From Rosa chinensis (taxonomy: Eukaryota; Streptophyta; Magnoliopsida; Rosales; Rosaceae), in the NCBI RefSeq assembly GCF_002994745.2, contig NC_037090.1:17968001-18032000 (forward strand): a stretch of DNA of 64,000 nucleotides. The letters run 5' to 3'. Below the pieces are notes generated by a model. That model ran no database searches and was not told the DNA's origin. It worked only from the letters and a program-made list of their open reading frames with translations. This document shows, one piece after another, positions 28,041-40,109 of the stretch; within the stretch, counting starts at the first letter, position 1, and each line of letters begins with the position of its first letter. The position numbers and the translations under genes are program-made.

Positions 28041-28440
28041 ATTCGGAGACAATAGAAGTTTATTGTTCTTTTATTGGGGGGCAATAGACGTCTATTTGGG
28101 AGCAATAAACCTTTCCGACGACCTATGAAATCTCCGAAGACCTCTTTGGAGACTTTCGGTGAGGTTTTCAGAGAAGTCCGGTGAGTGACGGCGGGAATCT
28201 GGTGACCTGATTCCGACAAAGTCTCCTATGGTTTCTCTCTCTCTCTCTCTAAGTAATAAAGGGGTGAGGGTAAAATAGTCTCAAAAATAAACAAAAAGCA
28301 AAAAGAAAAACTTAATGGGGTATTAGGAAAGTCTTACTTAGAGTATTTTAGGTAAGGGAGAATTAAAAAAACTTAATGGGGTAAGTGGGAAAAAAAATAT
28401 CTAGAAATGAGGTAAATGGACAAAATCCCTAAATAAAAAA

Positions 28441-29335
28441 GAACTTAGAAACAGATTTTGTTTTTATATTAGTTGGTCAGAAGTAGTTTTCTGTCTAACC
28501 AGTTAGTAGTTTATCGAAGATTTAGGGATGTTAATCAAAATGTGTTTTTTTCTTCTTCTTTCATTGACCTCCCCTATAATCACCTCTTCAACATCATTTT
28601 TGTTGAGACTCAACCGAACTATAATGTCATTGTTCGCAATTGAAAAAACCACACAAAAGAAAAAACAAAATAGACACACAAACTCGTCAGCAAGACCATC
28701 TCATATGAATAATAAAATAAAAAGAGATGTATCGTTGCCTTCGAGTAAAAATCGACCTTCCCTCTCATAACTATGTGAGGTGAATGGCGCAAGACGATTC
28801 CACATATCGATGTCGGAATGGGATCTGGTCTTTTCACGTCTCATTGGAATTTGTTTAATTGGCATGAGATGTCCTTATCTTTTTATCCTAGTTAGAACAT
28901 GTCGGTGTCTTTCAAAAGAGAATTATACACATAGTTCCATAGCGGAGCTAGTCACTGGCTACAGGTTTCTTCTATTTTTTCGCTGGCATTTGAGTTGTCT
29001 CCCCTTCTCTTTCAATTGACACACTCCATAGAGTCAACCTCGGTAACAAAGAAGGAATCCATAAAAACTTGGGATCTTGATGTGTAATAAATAAATAATA
29101 ATAAATTAAAGGGGACAGACTGGTGCAACACTTCACCACTTTGCATAACAACACGACGATGCTTGTATTAAAAAAAAAAAAAAAAACTTTAGCATACCCT
29201 TCCCTTATATTTGCCAGTGAGAATCGAACTCATAAGTCATAACCTTTATAATTTTAGAATTATAATTTACTAACATGTCACAACTCACCAGCAAAAAATT
29301 TCAAACTTTTTTTCAAATTTCAAGCCTTGATTAAT
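28441..29335. other. AT-rich intergenic sequence
   Basis: No gene recognised. It includes an A17 run at 29169-29185. A stretch near 29210-29260 reads on the minus strand like a tRNA-type B box (GAGTTCGATTCTCAC), possibly an old SINE. Confidence 0.3.
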
Positions 29336-29339
29336 GAAA

Positions 29340-30500
29340 CTGTTGAATATAAAAGGAGGGGGGGGGGGGGGGGGGACATTGAGCCTAAACCCCTGATTAC
29401 AATAAGCATCTAGAGAACGTCCTGAAATATTATCATGAGTCTCTACAAAACAACTGTATTCAACTAGACACCAACTAGCAAAGAGCGCTCTACTGGCGAC
29501 TCTATTTGCTTTGATATAGCGGTGACATAACAGAAAGATAACTTGATATGTAACCCAATTACAAGGTAGCATAATTACCATACGCATAGCTTTCCTACTA
29601 TGTTGCCACTGAAAATTAAATCTAGTGATACTTAGTTTCACCCTGCCACTAGGAGGCTGCGACTATTTGACCAGGCAAGAAACTTGTTGCCTACCTAGAG
29701 CAGACACGTTATTGCCACTAGAAGGTAACGACCATTTGCCAATGCAAAGAACTCGCCCCCTACCTGGAGAAGACAAGGCACACAAAGCGCATAAACTGAC
29801 ACTAAGCCCATCTCGTCCTACCAACCTAAGGCAGAGACTTATTATAGACAAACAACAAAACTATAAAATAACAATAATTATTTATAAAACTAAAGTCAAC
29901 AGCCCACCATAAAGGGCCCAACTCACCCTAAGCCGGGCACAACCTCTAATCTCCCCATGGAACGCCGGATCTGTAGAAATCCAGTCCCTCATCCACCAAC
30001 TCTGCCACCAAAGAGCAGCAACCATGCAATCCCACCACCAAACTAGCGCCATCGACCCTGCAGCACCCCGCTGCCGACCATAGGTCGTCGCTGATATCGA
30101 AGTTCGACTCAAGGTGTTACAGATCCCTTCTGGATCTCCATTGCCAGGAGATGCGCCCCATCCACTGCTCTGATCCAATCTGCTTCGGTGACCTTAGAAC
30201 CCGATGCTGGCCAGCAAGACCCCCACGCCACTCTGCACCTATGCTCGGCCACGACCAGAGAAGGTCAGATCGAAACAGATCTGCCCAACCTGCCATCCAC
30301 TGCACATCAACCCTTCCTGGACCATGCCTAAGCCAGAGAGCCCCTCTAGTATTCACATAAACCTCGCACACCCGTCCGACGACAGCGCCCTAAGGACGTG
30401 CCGCCCGACGAAACAGCAAGCTCTCACAGAGACACCAGCCCGTGGGGCGCGTTCTTCAACTCTCCTTTTTTTCCTTCCTACAAGTTCTCTCTATCAGTGT
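29340..30500 (-). mobile_element. Retroposon-like GC-rich block, minus orientation
   Basis: The interior (about 29880-30480) is GC-rich with long but overlapping open frames in several frames and no recognised domain. The composition and the AT-rich side (29650-29880) resemble the better-bounded retroposons at 34426-35443 and 39006-40109. An 18-G run lies at 29357-29374. Ends and target duplication were not found, so the extent is approximate. Confidence 0.3.
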
Positions 30501-30509
30501 TAAGAAATC

Positions 30510-31580
30510 AACTTTAGTTTCAAACTGTTTTGATAGCTTAGATTGCTCCGATTTCACTCGTTGCTACAAAGCAAAAATTCATAGATAGAAAAGAATGATT
30601 AGAATGTCTAGTTTTAACTCCGGCTTCTGCAATTCTCTTATTTTCTTTATTAGTTGATATTAAAGTCTAAGTTTCTTTATATGTTATTGTATTATTATTG
30701 ATATCATATGAAATTATTTATTATAATAATTGAGTGTTTCACGATTTATTGCTATTTTAAAATAAAAAATTAACTAGAGGAACCAAAAGATTTCTTGTGG
30801 GACAAATTCATGAAAATGATGAGAGGGAATGATCGTCTCCATTCAACACATTTATGATGAATTCAGTACTAATTGATTAAACCATTTAACATGTTATGTT
30901 ATCGATATAATTAACAACACTATACCCCAATATCCCAATATGTAACAGACATACTTTAGCAATACAAAGTGCTGAGGGAATATATGCTACCCTAACATGT
31001 AATGGTCTATAAGGCTAAGAATCCATAAAAGTTAAAAGAGGGTTGGTGATGTGATATCACTAGATCACAATAGTGTGTGTATATATGTAGTAATGTAGTA
31101 TGGTAGAGCTGGTTTGTTTAGAAGAGAAATCAACTTAATTTCTTTTATTTTTTTACTTGGTTGTCATTGTCATTGCAGTCCGGACTCCGAAAAAAGTTGT
31201 AAACAGTACACAAAGACCAAAAGGTGCAAAACAAAGAGAAAGAAGGAAACTTCACGACTCATTGTGCTCTGATTCTTTACCTCTCTCCAGAGCTAAAGAA
31301 AGACAGAGACTCCCAACCAGTCAACCTGTGGACTACTTCCATAGCTGTTCTCGATTTCATAATTGAAATGGATGTTGATGCCTTTGTAACTTTGTCCCAA
31401 TTTCCACAAACCCCCACTGACTTTCCATTACATGCATGATAAGTGATGAGTAATATTTTTAAGTATTCAAGTTTCTTTTTTCTCTCTCTCTCTAATAGCT
31501 TGTTTTAATTAATATATCTTCTTGTTTTTGGCCAAAAATAAAATGTTTCTTTTCTCTTGACTTACACGTTTGTCTATTGA
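30510..31580. other. Intergenic sequence without recognisable gene
   Basis: AT-rich. Short frames around 31157-31439 show no domain. Confidence 0.3.
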
Positions 31581-31582
31581 GA

Positions 31583-31767
31583 AAGTCTTGCGTACGGCAG
31601 ACGCAAGGAACACGTAGTACGGGCTAACCAATCAGACTCCTAGCAGGGGGTATTTTAAATATTTTACTTTAAAAAATCAGAGGCAGTTTTGAAATGAAAT
31701 AAATTTTTGATGGATTCTGATTGGATAACCGCACAGCTACGTGATGCGGCTGCCGTATGTAAGAATT
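31583..31767. mobile_element. Short MITE with inverted ends
   Basis: Left end CTTGCGTACGGCAGACGCA (31587-31605) pairs with the reverse complement of TGCGGCTGCCGTATGTAAG (31745-31763). Inner matches (CACGTAG, CCAATCAGA) continue the arms. The element is about 185 bp and non-coding. The target duplication is not clear, so the superfamily is left open. Confidence 0.55.
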
Positions 31768-31769
31768 TT

Positions 31770-33285
31770 TTATTGTGTATTAATCTTCATCTGACATGAA
31801 ATCCACTTTTGTGTCTTTGAATCCTCAACGTATACATCGCTCTCATTTTGGACCCCTGTCTTCCCACACAGATCAACAGCCATTGTACTCCTACTTAATG
31901 TTATATACGCCCTTCTTTCTCATCAATGAAAATGAACTTATTTTATAGCTAGCTAGGTAAACAGTTTCCTTGATGACCGGCCTTCACCATCATCCCCTAT
32001 TTCTGTTCCTACGTACTATTAGCTCCATCTTTGTCTTCACTCTCTTGGTCGTTTATTTTAAGCACTGATATTTTGTGTGCAATAATTTCTGTGTTTTCAT
32101 TGATTTATGTTGAGTATTGTTGCAGTCAAACAAAAATTGAGAGAACTCAACTGTCATTAGAGCCCCATTGTTTGCAACCTAAGAAGTCGTAACGAAACGA
32201 CACACAAAGATCGTGACTCGCACATAATTTGATAAGGAAAACTCCGTAGTTTCAAAGAAATCTAGACAATTTGTCCCAAGTTCAGATGATCAACCTGAAT
32301 ACTGGTACCAAACGTCGTTGATGCATGCATGGGGTCTAGTTTGGTTTTTTACTTTATAAACTTTTGACTTAGTACGTACGTTCATGTGAATCCAACAAAC
32401 AGATAGAGATTTCAATCACCATAGAATTGAAGTCCCCCATTGATCTCATCATGTACGTCCTCATTTTGGGACTATTATCGATCATTCAATTCTTATCAAA
32501 GATATGAAAATTAAGATCGATGCGCTAAAATTTGTTTCAGAAATGCGCACTTGGAAGAGGATGCCAACGATAAGGGGTGATGAAGATATGCAAATGAATC
32601 TTGTTCAAAATAGAATTCCCTTCATAATGATGGATGAGGTTGAAAGTCTAGATCATCGATCCATGTTCTGGTCATGATCGAAATTTAATTGCTCTGAAGA
32701 AACACTTCAATATATTTGTTCAATTAACAAGTGTTTGATTATTGTAGACAAAGTAATTCGTAAAAACCAAAAGGAATTTTGATCTGTTACCTTTACAGAT
32801 CCATCGCTTGATATGTCTTACGAAGGCTTAGAATATCACAATATCTTTGGCAAAATGTTAGTTCCAATTTTATTTATTTATTTATTTATACGTTCATGTA
32901 TATGTTAGTATTTTTCTGTTCATTCTTTTATGTAAATATATTGGATTATTGATTGATCAACAGGACTATTTTGTTTGGTTATGGACTTATGGGTTTTAAA
33001 TCGGATACGATTATGCAGATTGATGTGAAATGATCCATCCCAATCGGTGAGAAAAACAAAACCAGAGTACTGTTCATCACCATGACTTTGTTCCATCCCA
33101 ATAAATTTTAAGAATTTGACTGACAGACAACGAGAAACCTCCCATTTTTATGATCACACCCTTGCTCCCCACGTGTTTTCTTTGTTCAAGTTTCAACCTA
33201 TATTTTCTTAAAAATTCTATTTTGTCTATAAAAGTATTTTTAACAAACTCTTTATTTTAATTATTTAGCTATTTTGGAGAACATG
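31770..33285. other. Intergenic sequence without recognisable gene
   Basis: AT-rich sequence with a (TTTA)n tract near 32870-32889. No frame with a recognisable domain. Confidence 0.3.
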
Positions 33286-33294
33286 TTTAGCTTT

Positions 33295-34191
33295 GGGCCT
33301 TTCTAAATGTACCCAACAAATTTCTATGTAGACCTAACAAGTAAAAATTATTTCTATATTTCCAATTTTACCCCTATTGTTGGAAAAATGTTCAGCCAGG
33401 AGTTCTCAACTCCTCACCTGAGTCACATTCATTCATTCTATTTCAGAAGCGTTTTTGCCTCTTCCAAAAAGGAGCGCCCTTTCTCTCTCTAAAGTCCAAA
33501 GCCTTCAACTTTTTGCTTCTGGGTATTCAAGCCACGAAGAACACAAGCAAAATTGTTAGACTTGAAGGACCCAGACCGCCCTTCATGGATGAGTATTCCG
33601 GTAAAAGAGCTAGTGATGGACTTCGCTGACAACTTCAACTCTTCTCTCTCTCACTATGTTCTCTCTCCTCTCTCACACTCATTACCCTTTCGTTTTCATT
33701 GCCTTCTCTTTTCAAACCCAAATCCAAAATTTTCACCTACCTTTTCCTCAAAACCATTGTTTCCCTACAAATTAAAAGACAGCTTTTTGCAAGGTTCTCT
33801 ACCGGATTTTCTTGAGTTGCCAACAGAAATGCAAGACCTAGAGGAACTTCCAACTATCTCTTTCCCACTTGAAGAAGAGCAAAATGCAGGCTTTGAAGAT
33901 TTGACCTTTTCAATTTCAGCACCTTTCACAGAATTCAGTCTTCCACTGCTTCCCAGTCGGCTGCAAACCTGAGCATTACGATCTCTGTTTGGAGTTTCCC
34001 TCAAAACAAGACCAGGCCCCTTTCTAGAGAAGTCCATCACTAGCTCTTTTACCGGAATACTCATCCATGAAGGGCGGTCTGTGATACAGTGTTGGTGCTG
34101 GGTTCAAATAAGGGTAAAATTGGAAATTAATGGGCAAGTATTTTGAAGCTGGGTGTATTAAGAAATTTGCTTGGTACATTTAGAAACACCC
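33295..34191. mobile_element. Foldback-type DNA element with two sets of inverted arms
   Basis: The ends GGGCCTTTCTAAATGTACC and, inverted, GGGTGTTTCTAAATGTACC are flanked by an exact 8-bp repeat TTAGCTTT (33287-33294 and 34192-34199). Inside, a second, almost perfect inverted repeat of about 50 bp pairs 33571-33621 with 34025-34075 (core CCGCCCTTCATGGATGAG). A transcript across it would form a hairpin with a ~400-nt loop. Open frames on both strands (33553-33972 +, 33765-34064 -) share the arm-encoded peptide MSIPVKELVMDF because the arms are inverted copies. The interior could be a captured gene piece, but no family is recognised. Confidence 0.65.
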
Positions 34192-34199
34192 TTAGCTTT

Positions 34200-35540
34200 T
34201 TATCTATTTTAGCAGCTGCACTAGACTCCTAAAGTGGCTCTCTATTATAACTTTTAGCTATCTCACTCATAAATATAAAGAGCGGGATGATGTTCTCTAT
34301 AATTAAAAACATTCATTTTAAGTTATTTATGTAATTTATATATACATTTAAACTATTTAATCTTCATTTAAAAAATAATATAAATTTAAAACTAGCTAAA
34401 ATAGAGAGCATTGTTGCAGCTAAAAGTTTTGAGCAAGAGTGTACAAAACGATGAAACTAAAAAAACCACTCATAAAAAAAAAAACTCTCTCTAGAAACCT
34501 TAGGGTTTAGAAGCGGGCAGCGGCGACGGGATTCTCCGTTTGCTGTCCGAGTAAGCAACGGCGAGGATTCTCCGTTTCCGTTTGTTGACCGGTGAGTCTA
34601 GAGAGGGAAGAAGTTCCGTTTGGAGGACGGCAGTTGATTTGATCTGGGATTACTTTCGATCTCTGATTGGCATCGACGTTGATCAGAGTTTATGATCTGG
34701 GCTACGGGGTTGTACAGGCATACAGAGGCTGGGAGGACAGGGTTCCGGACTTCCGGCCGGCGACGCAAGAGAGCTATTCGTTGCAAGGGAGGCTTTGGGC
34801 TTTGGTGCAGCGTCAAGCTCGATCAGGGTCGCTGGTGAAGGAAGCGGTTGGTCTAGTCGAGGCAAGGCGGCGGGTCAGGCGAGTTGGTGCACCTCCGATG
34901 TGGTGGTCCAAGGGTTTGCCGTCGGAGGACATGACGGCGACGGCGGCGAAGGAGCAGCTGTGCAAAGAGGCTCCTCCTCTATTTGCTTTGGGTTGGGCCT
35001 GGGTCTTTGGGCCTGGGATCACTCTTGGGCTGATGGGGCAGGGGGCTGGGCTCAATCTTGGGCTGATGGACCTGTTTGATTGTATTTCTGCTAGACAAGA
35101 CTAGACTTGGTCTTGGGCCTACGGACTTGGGCTCGGGTTAAGGCAATTGGGGCCCTAATGTATTAGGGTTTGAGCCTGTGTGAGGTTGGATTAACTTCTA
35201 TGAGTCTTCTATGACGTTTCTGGTCTCTTGCTTGTACTACAAATGCGTGATTGGTAAGTGAGGGCTAGTTGAATGATTTCTTTCTGTAGGAGGCGAGGTT
35301 TTTTCATTCTTGTATAGGCTCGCTTAAATGTGAGCGACCCAGTAATCTTTAAAGGCTTGCCAGATTTCTTATGTAAGTTTTGGTAGACTTCAGCCTATTT
35401 GCTGTTGATCTAATGAATTCAACTTCTATTTCAAAAAAAAAAAATTGATGCAGCTAAAATGACTTTTTAGCTACTTTAACTAAAATTTAACTAAAAAATG
35501 CTCTAATTAAGTTAAAGTGAAAATAACAAAAGTTAAAATA
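34200..35540. mobile_element. AT-rich MITE-like sequence split by a retroposon
   Basis: The left (34200-34425) and right (35460-35540) parts both contain repeated TTAGCTA/CAGCTAAAA motifs. They are separated by the retroposon at 34426-35443, whose duplicated target lies within this sequence. Outer ends are not defined. Confidence 0.35.
34426..35443 (+). mobile_element. Poly(A)-tailed retroposon, ~1.0 kb
   Basis: It ends in ATTTC plus an A-run (35433-35443) and is flanked by a 16-bp repeat ATTGtTGCAGCTAAAA / ATTGaTGCAGCTAAAA (34410-34425 and 35444-35459, one mismatch). Both features mark target-primed reverse transcription. The interior is G-rich with overlapping frames (for example 34667-35104) but no reverse transcriptase domain, so it is non-autonomous or non-coding. 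A characteristic string of GGGCTTGGGC-like repeats near 34990-35130 recurs at 40740-40800. Confidence 0.65.
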
Positions 35541-36780
35541 AATACTCAACAATAATTAAAGAAAGAAAGAGAAAAAAAAAAACACAATTGCAACTGAATT
35601 GCAGATCGCCATCATAACTATTTCATAGTTATCGGTAAAGCCTTTCTCCTTCCTCCTCCTCCTCTCTCACTCACTGGTTCTTTACGATCGAATTTGATCG
35701 GTACAAAGAAGAAAGAAGTCTTCAGTAAAGTAGTCATTGCTTGGAACTATGATCAAAGCTCATGGAGAATTAAAATGAAGAAACACAACATAGTGCAATC
35801 AAATTTAACGTTCTAATGTCCAAGGGTTTAGGCTGTTACAAGCCATAATTTTTTTTTTTAATGAAGAAACACAACATATATTTTTTTTTTTAATCAAGTC
35901 CGAAATAGTATATTTATCACAAGTCAGAATAGGCTGTTACATACAATTCCTCTATCATTTATAGAGAGACAAAAAGATAGTGGTAGTACTCACAGTGGTA
36001 CTTAGAAATATACATACTCATTATACATTCAAATATCTATGGTAACAGAGATCTTCCTTTGGACCGGAGGCGCTAGAGATCTAAGTTTCTAATACAAAGA
36101 AATTATTGAAATTAGACAAAAACTAAAAAGATATATATTGGGCCGAGGGCAAAAGCCCTAGTCTAAATTAAAAGCCCAGCATCTCCAAGAGCAGAAGCCC
36201 AAAAAATAAGGCCTAGCAGGATTGCTGGAGCAAACCCAAACTCTATCTCCATCATGCACAGTTCCCGTGCAGCTCCGCTTGATCCCATCGCCAGTCCGCT
36301 GCATCCTGCCGCGCAGACCCACGCCAAACCATGCCGCACTAGCCCGAACCCAGCATACGACGCACCACTACCCAGAACACATGGCCTGCTTCACCGCGCT
36401 ACTCTCCAGAATCCATGCCGCTGCCCGGATCATCCATCTTCGCGGCCGCATAGCCCCTCAAAACCACGTCGTCGCCCAGATCTATAAAACCCACTCCGAA
36501 ACCTGTCATCTCTGCACAGCACAACCACCACTCCTAGAGCTTTCATCTAGTACTCACCACCCAGCCACCCATCCAAACCTTGAGCCAATAAACCTCTCTC
36601 TAGAACTAGCCGAGCAAACAGTGTTCAAACACCCATCCGGCAACGGTCCATTAGCAGCGAGGCAAACCTGCACAGTTCCCGAGCGCCGCCGGACGAGTAG
36701 AAGTTCTCAAACCCCAGAACAAGAATAATTCGGGTTTTTTGGAGCTCTGTAAAGAGTTTTCAAACTTTAAAATTGAAAGA
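35541..36780 (-). mobile_element. Retroposon-like block, minus orientation
   Basis: Read on the minus strand it runs from a G-rich 5' part (36730-36240) through a stretch ending GGACTTGATT plus A11 (about 35893-35881). ATGAAGAAACACAACATA occurs directly next to that tail (35861-35878) and again at 35773-35790. No matching copy was found at the far end, so the target duplication is unproven. No recognised protein domain. Confidence 0.4.
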
Positions 36781-36789
36781 ATATTTGTT

Positions 36790-37243
36790 ATAGGGTGAAC
36801 AAAGAAAACAAGATGGTGGCAATAGCCGCATCTTTTTTTTGATGGAGTTAGCGTCAAGTTATCTGGGATTTCGATGAAAAATAAGGAATTAGTGAAAGAG
36901 TGTGTCAATTGTAATGTCCCTTAGATTAGACAAAGAGTTCAAATTTTATGAAATTAAAGTGAATTTACACCTTCCTCACTTTAGAAGAGCACGATTCATT
37001 TTCCCTAATTTAATTTTGATAAACAAATACTGACTGATTAGTATGGAAATTGCTCAATTTCACAATCTCATCAAATTAATGCTTTTAATCTTTGAAGGAG
37101 ATTCGGCCACCATCAATTTATTTATCTGTTAGCTAGATTGTTTTCATTTCGAGAATTTGTAAAAGCTATGCATACCGATTGGCATGGATACATTGTTCAC
37201 AAATCCACATGACATTTATATTTCTTCATTTTGAAATGTAGGT
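36790..37243. other. Intergenic sequence upstream of tRNA-Leu
   Basis: AT-rich with no gene recognised. Confidence 0.3.
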
Positions 37244-37283
37244 GTTGAGATGGCCGAGTTGGTCTAAGGCGCCAGATTAAGGT

Positions 37284-37316
<33 letters not shown>

Positions 37317-37324
37317 TCTCAACA
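37244..37324 (+). tRNA. tRNA-Leu (AAG)
   Basis: The full cloverleaf can be drawn. The acceptor stem is GTTGAGA / TCTCAAC with discriminator A. The A box is TGGCCGAGTTGG, and the anticodon stem CCAGA/TCTGG encloses loop TTAAGGT with anticodon AAG. The long variable arm (TCCGAAAGGGC) is typical of class II leucine tRNAs, and the T arm GTGGG-TTCAAAT-CCCAC gives the B box GGTTCAAATCC. No intron; CCA is not encoded, as expected for a nuclear gene. It would decode CUU/CUC leucine codons after A34-to-inosine editing. Confidence 0.95.
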
Positions 37325-37328
37325 AATA

Positions 37329-37335
37329 TTTTTTT
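37329..37335 (+). terminator. RNA polymerase III terminator of tRNA-Leu
   Basis: A run of seven T starts five bases after the tRNA's 3' end. Confidence 0.8.
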
Positions 37336-38990
37336 GGGTCAGCTTATACTATTATTATTGTTTCATTCTCGGCGATCTTGCTTTGCTTATGTGAACATGG
37401 GCAAGTGGTACTTTGAATAGTTAGTAAAAAGCCCAACTGAGTGTATACATCGTCAATGACTACTGAAGATTCAAGTTAGGTTCATACGTGCTAACGAGCT
37501 CGAGCTTAACTCAACTTGGCTTGAAAGATATTTTTTCAAGCTTGAGTTTGGCTTGGTTTGGATTGTGGTTCAAGCTTAAGCTTCAGTGATGCTCGGTTTT
37601 GTGCTCAGGAGTGAGCTGGAATGAACCAAAAGTTTTGTAGCCAAAGGGGCCCCACTGACGTGGCCAGTTCACAACCTCAGAATTTGGATACTTTTTGTTG
37701 ACCCTTACTGAGACATAAAGTATAATTTATGTGTCGTGATGTGAAACGAGGAGGGGTTTCTGGTATTTATCTCCTAACCCAGCTTCCTATAGAAGTTGCC
37801 TCACAAACATCTGCCTTCCGCGATATCTTTTCCCCTTTACAGCTGATTAAAAGCGGAGAGAGAGCAAACCAATCCCGGGATCAATCAACCATCAATCAGC
37901 CTAAATACCGGCGACTCTGGCTCTGTCATTGTTGTTATGCAGATGGATTTTAAATATTGTTATTCAGTTTGATTTTGGTTGGAGAAGAGAAGATATATGG
38001 ATTTCCACCTGTGTTGGTAAGTCAATGAAGGCGCATTACTTTTCTAATTGGGTAGGCGATTGGATAGCAGATGATCATCAGAATGCCAACAAGCCAAACA
38101 AAATTCGAAGCAACAGAAAGCCCATATCTTGAGCATATAACTTGTGGAATAATCTGACCCAGAATAGTAAGTCACAAGTCAATCGCAATCCCAATATCCC
38201 ATTGCATCTCAATGAGCTTATGATAAATTGAGTAAGCAAAAATACCTCTCTGAAAATTAGAACAAATGTTACAGACAGCAAAACGGCAACAACAGGGTCA
38301 AAGATTTCATCAAGGTATAAAGGAAGGGCCTAAAAAGTAAAAATAAAAATAAAATCCAATGAACAATACACAGATAAGCACTTTCCAGATCTGAAACAGT
38401 ATTTAAAGATCCTAAATTTACAGCAGAAGAATCCAATTCAGATAGAATTGATGCTTGGTTTCGAAGAAGATGACATTGACATGCATCCACAAATGGCAGC
38501 AAAGCAAACTTGGACTGTGAATAACCTCAAAACTTTCTCAGTGTCTGGGTGATTCTTCTTCTACTTCAGAGTAAGATCAAGGACCCAAAATCGATCAAAC
38601 TATTTTTAGTCTTTGCAAACTTCTCTCCTCCTCGACGCAGCCGCCTATGTCCTTCTCCCCTAAAAGCCCCTGTGTAACTTCATACTTTACAGTTTCATCT
38701 AACTTGTCCTATGTGAGTTGACCTGGTCAGTCTAACAGAAAAACAGACGGCATTTGCTGGTCTACAAATCTTTTGGTTCATTCCAGATTTCTCCTTATAC
38801 TCATTCTTAAATTTGTATAAGAAAGATATCGAAAAAATAGAAAAGATCAAGTTAAAATCATTACAAAAAATGACAAAATCATTCATATTTAATATTTTAA
38901 ATTAGATACCAAAAGATACTTCAAATATTTACTACTTCACACTTTAAAAGGATAGTTATAATTTATTTGCCCTTTGGTTAGCTCAAGTGG
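37336..38990. other. Intergenic sequence without recognisable gene
   Basis: Contains a degenerate CTCGAGCTTAA-type repeat stretch (about 37495-37620) of the kind found in old transposons. Short frames near 37729-38132 and 38450-38550 have no recognised domain. Confidence 0.3.
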
Positions 38991-39005
38991 TGAAAAGGGG
39001 ACGTT

Positions 39006-40109
39006 TTTTTTTTTGAATCGAAGGAGGTCAACCATTTATTGAAAAAAAAGATTACAGTGATACAATGTCAAAAAAAGACATCAATAAGGAAATAAAACAA
39101 TTCGAAAAGAAAATTACATAAGAAATATAAAAACGTAAAAATGCAAGAGCAGCAACGTCGAGACGCAGCGCTGATTTTACACTACGGATTGCAGCCGTGT
39201 AGTAAATTGAGTAGTCGGTGGTCTGACTACCCATGCAATTCCAACAGACAAATTGACAAAAGCCAACTTGGCGCCGGAATGAGGGCACTCCACCTAAAGA
39301 TCGAAGTCGGCCAAGGGTGTCAGAACATGGCCATGTTGGCATACGATCTTTCACGAACAGATACCAAAGACTTGGGTCCCGAATCCAATACCAATAACGC
39401 ATAGGAGCCCCAAACCATTTTAGCAACTGAGCAATAGTCCAACAAAAATAGTGGGACACAGCCGAAGCCCAACTCCCTCCTGGATCCCAGATCCGGATCC
39501 CTTTGCAAATCTAACCCATATCCGAGATCCGAGTCCTTCTGACATCGAGAGCAGACGAGCTGAGGCCGCCGACCACAAACCCATGGAAACGGACTACCAG
39601 GCCAGCAACAACAACACCACAAAACTGCGAACCCCTTCAACCACCACCATGAGGATCCAAAACAAAATCGATGGCCTGATCCCTCATTCCCCAACACTTT
39701 CCCCAATGCGCCGCCGTCCAATCGAGTCCAATGACTGGAGTAACATCCGTGGTCCATTGTCCCGCGTTTAGAATCCACATGAAGTCTGTCGGAAACCAAA
39801 GAAAAGCACCACTGAAGGAAGCTGCCGAAGCCCAGTCCCTGGATAGATCTCCTTTGACAAACTTCCTTGAATTTGCAGATGGCAGCCACCGCCAAGCACA
39901 CCATCACCGCCACTTTGGGACGCGACGAAAAGAAGAAGGAACATGCCAAAGCCTGTGAGAGGCTCCATGAAATGGAGCAGGTACAGGGACGACGAGGGGA
40001 TGCCGTTTCCCAAACCCCCAAACCCTAGTAGAGCTAGGTCAATGAAAGAGTAGTAGTTGAACTATTAGACATGTATGTTTAGGTAACTTGATTTCTAGAA
40101 ATTTTCATA
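39006..40109 (-). mobile_element. Poly(A)-tailed retroposon, ~1.1 kb, minus orientation
   Basis: An exact 15-bp direct repeat TGAAAAGGGGACGTT (38991-39005 and 40110-40124) flanks it. On the minus strand it ends with an A-run directly at the 39006 side, after TCAATAAATGG and TTCGATTC. The interior is GC-rich and has long overlapping frames (for example 39320-40021 on the minus strand) but no recognised reverse transcriptase or other domain. Length, composition and TAGGGTTTGG-type start resemble the element at 34426-35443. Confidence 0.7.

Larger units (their letters stand above)
26338..28429. mobile_element. Non-autonomous Mutator-like element containing a hAT insertion
   Basis: An exact 9-bp direct repeat TAAATAAAA (26329-26337 and 28430-28438) flanks ends that begin GGGATCTAGACCA and, inverted, GGGATTTTGTCCA. 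Similarity between the arms continues patchily for about 95 bases (CACTTACC, TTTTTAAT...CTTACCT). The interior has no transposase. It contains an open frame at 26556-26903 of unknown origin and the unit TCTATTGGG...GCAATAGACGTCTATT twice (about 27113-27170 and 28060-28115). A separate element occupies 27250-28040. Confidence 0.7.

Noticed and set aside
34667..35104. 145-codon plus-strand frame
   Set aside because: It is inside the retroposon 34426-35443, with an overlapping frame of similar length and no recognised domain.
35773..35878. Two copies of ATGAAGAAACACAACATA as a target duplication
   Set aside because: The intervening 70 bases end in a T-run rather than an A-run in the required orientation and no third copy exists at the far end of the neighbouring retroposon, so the origin is unresolved.
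36222..36728. 168-codon plus-strand frame
   Set aside because: It is antisense to a retroposon-like block, rich in His/Pro/Thr with overlapping alternatives and no domain.
38450..38556. Short peptide reading QTWTVNNLKTFS, MATH-domain-like
   Set aside because: The resemblance is limited to a few residues and a stop follows at once; insufficient to claim a gene relic.
39320..40021. 233-codon minus-strand frame
   Set aside because: It lies inside a poly(A) retroposon, overlaps other long frames and has a Trp/Cys/Ser-rich composition typical of GC-rich non-coding DNA.
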